From: Salvia splendens
Taxonomy: Eukaryota; Streptophyta; Magnoliopsida; Lamiales; Lamiaceae
DNA: 64,000 nucleotides
Reading direction: 5' to 3'
Assembly (NCBI RefSeq): GCF_004379255.2
Contig: NC_056049.1
Location: 1,178,001 to 1,242,000, forward strand
Part shown: positions 35,189 through 44,900 of the stretch, one piece after another
Position numbering within the stretch: position 1 is the stretch's first letter
Layout of the letters: each line of letters starts with the position of its first letter
Position numbers and translations under genes: made by a program
The notes under the pieces: generated by a model
The model's input: the letters and a program-made list of their open reading frames with translations, nothing else
Database searches by the model: none
Told to the model about the DNA's origin: nothing

Positions 35189-37106
35189 TCAAAAACACCT
35201 CCGTCGCTTCAAATTATCACCACCGTGTGAACGACGGTTGTGTGTAGGCAAGGAGATTATATCGGGCACGAAGGCAGCAGAGTCGCATGGGGTCTGGGGA
35301 ATCATGGGCCAGTTAAGCCCGGATGCTGTCGGGGGAGATGGAATCTCCGGCACCGTCCAGAAATTATTCGGTGACTGTCCCATACACTCATCACCCTCGA
35401 CCTCCATATCAGCAACTCGAAGGATAGGCGAGTAGTCTGAATCTCCAAATCTCCCGGAATCCGCCTGAAACCATACCAAGATATCCAATTTATCTTCAAA
35501 CATATGCAATTTGTGAGGAATATAATGTTGGCGAAGATTAGATTTGAATCTAAAGCATCAACTTTCTATCCAAAAATCATATGGATATGAACAGATTGAA
35601 CCTTGGATGAGCCAGGATCCATGAGATCGTACTTCTGACCAAAGTCGCCAAGCTCAAGGAATTCATCCAACTGCCACGGCGAAATACTTTCAGCCGTGGA
35701 ACCTCCTGTAAAAGACAACTTCGACAATGAAATATCCCCACCTACACTGGCTTGGACAGGAAGAGTTTTATTGGATTGTTCAGCTGTTGCTACGTTCATG
35801 ACGCTCTTTGGAGTGGGAGGAGCATTCGATCCCAAGCTTCTCTCAACTGGAAGGGATGGAATTGGTGGATCAAATTTGGCTGCTTCGAGACCTACTTTAA
35901 CTCCAGTGAGCAAGAACCTCTGATGAGCAGCAACCAAGCGATTTGCAGTGTGTATAGAAACATCGCATCGTCTGCAAAGCAGAGCTCGATCCTCCAGGCA
36001 AAAGAAATAGCCTACCGTTTCCTGCATACATGGAGTGTGAATATCAAAACCTATGTAGCTCAGTAATTAGGGTCAAGCCACTAATCAAATCAACCACAAA
36101 AGATACTGCAAATGGAATCCCCAGATAATCGAAGTCAGAATACTATTGCAGCAATGAATAACAATTAATATTTCAGATGATAATCTCAGATTAACTCCCC
36201 AATCCTGAACCAAGCTTCACATATCCTGGTATCTAATTTGCAGTTTTAGTCAAAATTTTCCATAGCCTTCTAGATGGAGCAAGCGATCACATGGAAGGAA
36301 CCTAATTTCTGCATATCTCGAGGTTCGAATGTTTGATAATAATGAAACGTCTAATTTCACAAATTGATTATTTGCTTGAAGATGCTTCATGATCAGTGTA
36401 ACTAATTACAGCCACACGAGAAGAACACATCTACGTCGTATCTCTGTAACTCTGTTAATAAACACACAACACACTACTTCACATATTCAGGTACCTAATT
36501 TGCAGTTTTCGTGGAGGAGCAAGCGATCACAAGGAAATCGCCTAATTTCTGCATCTCGAAGTTTGTAATTGCGTAATGTGGAACTAACTATAGCCACACG
36601 TGAAGAACACATCTAATTCGAATCTCTGTTGCTAAACACACAGCACATTACTTCATGATATCATTCCAGAAATTGGAATTGCGATCGTTTTGAGTCAAAT
36701 TAGGCAAATCTATGGGGCACGAAGGAATTCAAAAAACTAAACTAGAAAAAACAAAATTGAATGCTCGTTATCATTTCAGAATTTGGCAGTTGTGATCGTT
36801 TTGAGCCAAATTAGGCAAATCTACGAAGAACGAAGGAATTCAACAAACCAAACTAGAAAATAACAAAATTGAAAGCTGAAAACGGAACAGAATTGAGATC
36901 TGAAAGGATCGTGAGCTACCTACCTGGCAAATATCGCACTTAGGCTTCTGCGACGAAGAAGTAGAGAGAGGAACCCTCTGGTGCATACTGGAGAGCTTAT
37001 TGGCAGCGTGCACCTTCTGATCGCAGTCGCCGCATAGCGCCGCCTCGTCGGCGCAGCAGAACACCTTCGCCTCCGCCGCCTCACAGACGTTGCACTGAAT
37101 CTTCAT
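35189..37106 (-). CDS. BBX22: double B-box zinc-finger transcription factor (BBX20-22 clade)
   Basis: A three-exon minus-strand gene (36924-37106, 35602-36021, 35189-35464) encodes 292 aa. B-box 1 occupies residues 1-47 (C5, C8, CCADEAALC, HAANKL, H42). B-box 2 starts about residue 57 (CDIC, then FFCLEDRALLCRRCD and HTANRL) and spans the first intron. There is no CCT domain, as in BBX18-25. The C-terminal part has EIPSPPTASGLNWP, a VP-type FVPDI near the end and a basic NRRSHGG...LKRRR tail, probably for nuclear import and binding to COP1/HY5. These factors promote seedling photomorphogenesis. The sequence fits BBX20-22; the BBX22 name leans on the neighbours VTE6 and NADK3. The start is the ATG of MKIQCNVCE. 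Confidence 0.85.
36215..36885. repeat. two diverged tandem duplications in the B-box intron 1
   Basis: A block with TAATTTGCAGTTTT, GGAGCAAGCGATCACA and CCTAATTTCTGCAT occurs near 36218-36437 and again at 36480-36640. A second block with GATCGTTTTGAG, CAAATTAGGCAAATCTA and GAACGAAGGAATTC-type sequence occurs at about 36662-36765 and 36772-36885, the last copy reaching the first exon's donor region. Confidence 0.75.
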
Positions 37107-37272
37107 CACCGCCAGCAACAGCGACGATTCCCGCGCTCAATTGTTCACACGCCAACCGCGGAGAACACAGGTAGCGAACGGTTAGAGAGCAGGAGGAAAC
37201 TTCAGGTGGGGGAAAGGAGGGTTGCAGTAGCGGTTTAACCGAGAGAGGGAGAAATGGCGGGGAGGTGGTGAG

Positions 37273-37286
37273 CAGGTTTTTATAGT
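37273..37286 (-). promoter_or_regulatory. probable TATA box of the B-box gene
   Basis: CTATAAAAACC on the minus strand is about 170 bp upstream of the start codon and well placed for transcription of the leader. Confidence 0.5.
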
Positions 37287-37354
37287 GGAGTTGGATAGTT
37301 GTTGGAAGCTACGTGTGAACACGTATCACTCTGCGACTGTTGTTTTGAGGCGGT

Positions 37355-37535
37355 GAGGTGATGTTCTATAAAATAGTCGCAACTCGTAAAATCTTCTTTC
37401 TTCGTTAATAAGTTGAGGTGATGTTTTATAAAATACTCATAACTCGTAAAATCTTCTTTTTTCGTTAATAAGTTGAGGTGATGTTTTATAAAATAATCGT
37501 AACTTTGTAAAATCCTCTTTCTTCGTTAATAAGTT
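37355..37535. repeat. 60-bp tandem repeat, three copies
   Basis: Units start at 37355, 37415 and 37475 (GAGGTGATGTT.TATAAAATA...CGTAAAATC.TCTTTCTTCG). The shorter motif TTCGTTAATAAGTTGAATG continues as decaying partial units to about 37630. It lies directly upstream of the B-box gene promoter. Confidence 0.9.
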
Positions 37536-38719
37536 GAATGTTTGAACTAATCTTTTTTCTTCGTCAATAAGTTGAATGTCCGAATCACTAATAATACGAT
37601 TTTTCGCATCAATAAGTCGAGCGTTCGAATCACTGTTAACAAAAAGATAAGTTACTATTAATTTTTTTAGTGACCACATATGAATTTAATTTGGTGGTTG
37701 TGAGAGTTAAGTCTTATAAACGCTTTTCGAACTAATGTATTTTACTCTGATATTTAATCTCGTGATATATGATAATGTCATATAGAAATAGTGTTGAATT
37801 ATGATTATTGATCCTTTTATGTAAAAATATATGGGGAATTGGGGATCAGAGAAATCTTGAATAACTAAAAATCCTTTGTGTTTAATCGCAATTTTTTTTG
37901 TTTGTAAATTCTAATGGCAATATATTTATTTTGCAAAGTTAGTTTTTGTTGTCATGTCCATGTTTATCGATTGTCCACGTGAGGTTGAATGACAGCTTTG
38001 GACGTATTTCTTGTTAAGTGTGATTCATTATACAATTTTTATTTCATATGGTAATATCGTGTAATTTAAGATAATATATATGTCAAATTATCACAATATA
38101 TATTATGCTTTTCTAATTATATACTACTCCGTTGAATGACATTATACGTAATTCTTTTTTATATAAATTGAAAAAGTGGTTTTTGTTTCCATGTTCATGC
38201 TAGGCTGAATTTATGTTCTTCTTGTTAAGTGTGATTGTGTTGATTTTGAGATATATTTGTTGATATAATAGAATAATAAGGTTAAAGTAAAGAGTAAGTT
38301 CTTCCAAGTTACATAAATGTTTTTGAAGAACTTTACAAAGGTTGCTAATTTTCCAAAATTTTGAGGAGGTTACAATTTTAATTCTCCTGCCGTTGCATCA
38401 AACAAATTAAAGCCGAAGATGGAAAACGAGGGTTTTGTTAGGCCAATTAGATTTTGGATCGTCTCTATTCTCTAACCACTCGTTTGGTATGGGTACGTAA
38501 CGACATATACCTCATTTCCGTCGTTGTATCTATGATTTCTTTATGCCAACTCTTAAATTTATAAAAAAAAACATCATATTTTTAATAATTACGAGAGGTT
38601 ACATGCTAATAACCATATACTCCTATAGATTGTTTGAGTATTTCATTTGGGACATAAAATAATTTTACACTAATTAAAAAGGTTATATATTAACTACCAT
38701 TTCGCAGATAATTTAAATC
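37536..38719. other. intergenic DNA between the B-box gene and HEI10
   Basis: The two genes are divergent. The stretch is AT-rich with no transposon ends or exons that I can recognise. From about 38700 GC content rises into the HEI10 leader. Confidence 0.5.
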
Positions 38720-39746
38720 TTCAACGTCTCGCGGAATTTCTTCTCGTCTTTGCCGCGCAATCTGCGATCTCGCTCCAAGTCGATAACCCTAGCTCCGTTG
38801 TGCTTTGATTTCTCTACCGTTTCTCTGCATTTCTGAATTCAGCAACCACCGTTTGTTTCCGGAGTTAAAGGTCAGTTTTGTACACTGCTTCGCTGCCTAA
38901 TTTCTGCCGCAATCTGAATCTATTCGCTCGATTGCTGAATTCTGTGTACAGTGCTCGCGAGCTTCCATTTTTTCTGTGATTTAGCTTCCGATTTTAGGAA
39001 TACTAGATAGCTATTGGTTAATTGTTTGATTTGCTGATTTATTTGACGATAGAGGTCTCAGTTGAGCATCGTGCGCGATAAGTTTGAAATTGATGCTTTT
39101 TTCCTGCAGATTTTGCTTCAGTGGATGGCGAACTAGATCTATTGAGCTGTACCGGTTTTATTTTTCTCGTGTATTGAGAGTTTAATCTTCACGAGTTTTT
39201 CTATGTAGCGTAGCTATACTAAGTGTTTCCAGTGGTTTTTTGATAAAACGAAGATGTTGAATTGCACCTGATCTTGTTTATAATCTTTGAGATTTTCTTC
39301 ATCTATGTTTGAATTGGAATCCAGGACTTGTGTTGTGGTTAAGCATGCAGGTTCTGCTTTTTGAGGTCAAAGAGGAATTTTGATCTAGATTGATACCAGT
39401 TCTCATTATTTGCTTAAACTAGTAAATGCAAAGATGCATTTTCCTCTCAACTCATCTGTAGATGTAACCACTAGATTTTCTTGCAATTCAGGATTTCTGA
39501 ATGCAGAGAGGGGGGGGGGGGGGGGGGGGGGCTGTTATACTATGCATTACATGTTTAAGAATCCATTTATAACAGTACACTGGCTAGATATTACTATTAA
39601 ACAGCTTTATTGTGCCTAACACTTTTTATAAGCTTAAGTCTTGAGTTGGTTTTTAGTTTTCTTATTACAATTCTCAGGTTATCAGCATATTGCAAAGTTG
39701 AACTCAAAAGAACGAAGTGTTGATTAAATCATTCTGAGACACTGAA
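38720..39746 (+). other. 5' untranslated region of HEI10 with probable leader intron
   Basis: A leader-like GC-richer segment ends in GTTAAAG|GTCAGT near 38870, a good donor site. CAG acceptors occur before the start codon. The inferred intron contains a run of 22 G (39510-39531). Confidence 0.5.
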
Positions 39747-41493
39747 ATGAGATGCAATGCGTGCTGGCGAGAATTGGAAGGGCGAGCAGTCGCCACCACA
39801 TGTGGTCACATCATGTGTATCCAAATACGAATGGATTAATTCGCATACTTTTTATACCTATCAAAGTCTTCATTTTGGTGTGTCTTGTCAGATTTTCTTA
39901 ATGACTTTTTAAGGCACGGAAGATGCTGGTAGGATCCTCAGTAATGATGGTTCATGTCCTATTTGTGATCAAGTGCTCTCTAGAAGGTATTGATAACAAA
40001 TTGAAACTTGTTCATTTTATCTTATGTCTATAATTTCATTATAGACTAGCTTTTATGTTGTGTGTCAGAAGTTTTTTACCCATCTGATGCAATGAAAGTT
40101 GAACTCAATCATATATTTCCCTTCTTCATGTGTCTCTAATATGTAGACAAGGTATAGTTTTGTGGTTATCTGTGGAGTCATTTGGTTTTAATTTGTTTGA
40201 AATGTTGTCCTTTTACTTGTCAGTCATATGAAGCCACTGGACATCAATCCAAATGACGAATGGGTCAATGTAAGGAAACTCTCTGGCAAAGACACAGTCT
40301 CTTGATTAATTTATCCTTTGTTTTGTGTCAATTTGACCTTTCTTAAGTTAATATCATATGCCATTCACCACATTCCATGACATACTAGTTGTTTTGTGCA
40401 GATGGTCATGATGGGATTATCTCCTCAAATATGTATCCTTAACTAATGAATCTAGCACAATGTTTCTTGATTGATTATGCATGATAGGCTATGAATCTAG
40501 CCCTTTCTGTAAATTAAGTATTCCTTAAAAGGTCTTAGCTTTGAAGTGTGTATACAAAAGTTTCATGTTTCATATTGGGCAAAAAGAATTGGAGATGCAA
40601 GCCAAGATGAATAAATTAGCGGCTCAGTATCGGCAGAAATGTGAATTAATGAAAGAGGCACTTACACAGAAAATGGAGGAGACAATTGGCGCGTACCAGA
40701 AAATGCGTAAGAGGTGCCAGATATTGGAACAAGAGAATGAGAATCTGACTAAGGATAAAGTGGAACTGCAAGAAAAGTTTTCAGAAAAGTGCAGGTCAAT
40801 CTACTGCTCTTCTTTTACTTTAATTATGGTTTTGGTCACTAATGATGATCTTATTGTCACTGCCAGGCAAAAAAGGAAACTCGATGATATGTACGATCAA
40901 GCAAGAAATGAAATCGAGTCAATGAAGCGTTCAGCAATTCAGCCTGCAAACAATTTCTTCACTAGGCCAGAAGCTAACATGTTCTCAGAACCAGACAGAA
41001 GAGACTCTATCAGGACAGGTAAGCACATTTGACGCCATTTTCACTTACATAGATATTTACACGGTTCTGCTCTACCCTGATATTTACCTATAGACTTTAA
41101 TCTTTACTGCATAACACAATGTTCTACTTGATCTCTTGAAAAATACCAATAATGGCATATTTAATTATTCTCATACTCTTCCAAAAGTGCTAGTCCGGCT
41201 TATTTGTCGCAGATTGGTCAGTTCTCACTCCTGACACTCCAGGGCCAAGAGATGACATGTGGTCGGCACGACACAACAATTCTAACTCCACATTTGACAT
41301 GTCTGGTGGCTCACCTGCCAAACAATCGGCCGGTCTTGCTGAAACTGGTAGTCGAGTGCCAAGTTCTCATCCTTCTTTTGGCGTTGGAGCTGGACAGCGC
41401 CCAGCAAATCCTTCAATGACTCTGAGGAATCTTATCCTTTCACCTATAAAGCGGCCTCAACTATCCCGTAGTCGACCTCATGTGTTCATGTAA
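39747..41493 (+). CDS. HEI10: HEI10, RING-type crossover-promoting protein (SUMO/ubiquitin E3-like)
   Basis: Seven coding exons encode 302 aa: 39747-39816, 39914-39986, 40224-40269, 40402-40432, 40539-40794, 40867-41018, 41213-41493. The N-terminal RING starts MRCNACWRELEGRA and continues with TTCGHIMC and SCPICDQ (cysteines about 3, 6, 19, 24, 38, 41). A long coiled coil follows (KELEMQAKMNKLAAQYRQKC and QILEQENENLTKDKVELQEK). The Ser/Pro-rich tail ends in the conserved LRNLILSPIKRPQLSRSRP. HEI10 loads on the synaptonemal complex in meiosis and marks class I crossovers; it relates to ZIP3 and human CCNB1IP1. Exon 4 is only 31 bases and its join is the least certain. The stop follows VFM. Confidence 0.93.
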
Positions 41494-41934
41494 GCCCCGT
41501 AACTGCTACACTATTGCAATATATAGTCTCAGATGTAGGTAGAATTACTCTGATGTGTAGAATTACTCTGATGTGACTCATCTTTGTTTTAGTTTTCAAT
41601 AATGATCAACATTTAATAACACTCTCGATAATGATTTCGTTCATCTTGGTTCTTACATTCTGTTTATTCATATTGATTCATGATATCAAATTCCGTTCTT
41701 GCTTAATAATGGCAGGTGATGAAGCTATAGTTGAAAATGAAACTGCAACCATGTTTGCAGTTACCTCCTCAAGCATGCAGTGACACTGACATAGGAGTAA
41801 CTCGTTCGTTTAACACCCAACTGTCGTTCTGATAGAAACTAAAACGACATATTAGTAAATGCAACACTGGGATTACCATCTGCAAACTACTCTGAGACAT
41901 CGTACAATTATAGTGAGTATAGATCTATGTGTAT
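41494..41934. other. shared 3' region of HEI10 and NADK3
   Basis: The genes converge with 441 bases between stop codons, which hold both 3' untranslated regions. A GT...AG pair (41489 to about 41715) could act as a terminal intron of HEI10; splicing it would still give Met-stop. Confidence 0.5.
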
Positions 41935-44900
41935 TCACTTGTTACGTGAAATAATTTCGGGTGACAGATACATTTTCAACTGCGGAGCCCTAGAAGACAT
42001 TTCTATCGTATCCCCTAGCTCTACAGAATGGAACACATTCGAACCATCAACATACAGCTTCCCTTCTCTACAGAACCAGGAGATATCCATTGTCTCGTTC
42101 GATTGTACAAACCCATGTGTTAAGTTTGAACCTGCAGCAATGGGTTCCCTCACCAAGTACTGCAGCTCCCTGGAGAAGATTGGCATTGTAAATCCACCGG
42201 CCGAGTGCATTGCAGCCGTTGATCCAGCGCCTGTCGACACTCTGAGGCCACTTGATCTCGAGTGAAGTAGAGGGGAGGGCTCCCCATCTTTCTTGATCCT
42301 ATATAAAAAAGAATACCAATCACACACAGTTTGTGTGTTTTTTAAAAATAAGAAAACCAAACCATTTTCCATTTTCCCAACCTGAATGAGAATCGAGAAA
42401 CTGTTGCAGGACATGGATGAGCGAGTAGAATATCATTGAGAGCATAAGTAGGAATAGGCTTTGAGTTGATAGCAACGGCCATCCGTGATAGTTCAGATGG
42501 TTGGACACGATTCTCGAGGATGTCATCTACCACCTAGAAAACAAAAAACAGAGTGTCATTATTTCATGTTGGGAACTTAGAGTTAGGAACAAAAAATTCC
42601 GTAACAATTAACTGCTCATTAAATCTGTGAAACCAATAATACTAAGCATGAAAATAATCCATGCCTAGCCAATCCAAATAACTAAGAGACACCCGTGTGC
42701 AGTTCGATCTTTGCAAGCGTGGAAAAAGAAAAAACTCACAATTTCGGAGAACATATAAAATATAGCATGCCAATAAGAAAGAAGGTCGGGTCAGGGCTCT
42801 CAAAAACCAGTGGGTATGAACTTAGAAAGTGTGTTTCTAGACCGAGAGACAATTCCTACTCTACGTATTTATGTTAACTTCCACTGGTATCAGAAACTCG
42901 TTACTCAATCAAAGTCATACTCTCGAATAGCAGCCAGCAGCCGAAGGTTTCAAATATATAAATAGATTTTGTGAAACCTAACCTCTTCAAAGTTGCTGGC
43001 GGTGGAGGCACAAAGATATCCAGTGCTCCTTGTTGCATCAAATTCTTCAATGAATTCTGCTACCTAAATACCACATTATTTTGTTAGGAAAACAATTAAT
43101 GTTAAATAAGATACAATAACAGGAGAAAACATGCCTAGTTTAAAGTAGACACAACAAGGAATTAGAAAAAGTAATACTCTAAGTCAAATTAAGGCATCTG
43201 ATCTAGCAGAGTAAGAAGGCAGTGAAGTTAATTACTTCTTTTGGTTGAGTGGGATCAGAATTTACTCCAAGGACCGGGATCGAATCATCCACCAAATGGC
43301 TTGCATGTAGTAGTGTGCCGTCACCTCCAATTGCAATGACCAGATCAACATCACGGATAGGCTCAGAAATCTCACTACGGAGAGCAGTTTCCCATTCAAC
43401 GGATTTTTTGCTCAAAACTTTCTGGCAGAAGTTGACCGTGTTTTTGTGAGACAACGTCCTGTTATCCAAGTATTCCAACACCTGCAATATCATCAACGAA
43501 TAAAAGGAATGTCATCTGAGAATCGAACGGAGCATTTGAGAAGGCATCAAATGGAGAGGCAGCTGATACTGATAAAATAAACAAATCTGACTATCCTTCT
43601 CAAAGTTCTACGTAATAGCTCCTAACAGAATATCAAACCAAAACGACTCAAACTAATTACGTAATACATTACTTTATTCGTCAAGATAACTCAATCTCAT
43701 AACAGATCTGCATCACCATGATGGTTCTGGCTGGTAGCAACAACGTATAAAAGTGTGCACAACGTAGTATTAGAGTGACGAGAGTGAGGCAACCATTGTG
43801 TGATTCTGATGCGATTTCAGCTCAATCTCAGCTGGAAATGCAACACTTCTCCCACACTTCACACCACAACCAAAGAGCACACCAAAACAGCAATTTACAA
43901 AGACAAAATGCAGAAATTGAATGATATTGAAGTGATAATCAACCGATAAGAAATGACGATACAATAGGAATTGATAACGATAAACAAGATAGAAGAAGTA
44001 ACCAAGGTAAATGCATCGGATCTACGATCCTAGCCCAAGCGCTCAGCGCACACAACACACAATTTTCATGACCCCTATCAGAGAAGAGAGTCTCTGCATT
44101 TATACTCAATCTGTTTTCCTTCTCTCTCATTTGCATTTAGACCCCTCAACTTTCCTTCTCTCACACTTCTGTTTGAACTGACGTGGCCCTCCAGCTGGCA
44201 TCTCAATTGAGCCGATTGAGCTTAGCTTCTTCTCCTCTCTATAAATTGAGACCGTAACAATCCATCCCCCTTAAGATTCCTTGTCCGCAAGGAATCACGA
44301 AGACAAGCCTCTTGACCTTCTTGCCATTGGCCTAGGGGACCAAGCGAACAGCCACTCCCAAGGTAATGACTTTGCACAACCGACAACCTCTTCAAGCACA
44401 AGACTCTTTCTCCCTCCCCAGCTGCCTCCGTCTCTGATCTTATATGTCTCTTGCCCCTAACAGAAGCCTCCAACAAACAATTCACTGATCTCTCTCGTAT
44501 CCACCTCAACACTCTCACCAATACATCAAATGCTATTATCAGCAAGCAATTCTGTGTCAGTCTCAATGTAGATTCACCCGTCTCCACCTCTTTGGCCAAG
44601 CTCTGACAACAAACTTCGTAAGCTTCATCTTCCCTCATAAGCCATGCAATTGTGATCGTATCAATACTCCCCCCCGTTAAGCTTCCTTGTCCTCAAGGAA
44701 GGAAGGAAACAAGTCATTGTCGGCAAGAATAGAGCGAAATATGAGCCTCCTAAATGGAAGGTAAGAATAAGGGAGCTCTGAAGCCATGGTCCCGTCTTCA
44801 TCCCTTCTCCAAACTCTAGTGTAGAGGTAGCAATTAGATTTCCTAGCTCCACCTCCTTCATTTTCATCTTCACCTTAGGCTTAATGAACCATTTCCGCAC

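Noticed and set aside
43770..43964. Short frame repeated at 46212-46403, looking like a duplicated small gene
   Set aside because: Both copies lie in the LTRs of the NADK3-intron element and cross into different flanks; this is repeat sequence, not a gene.
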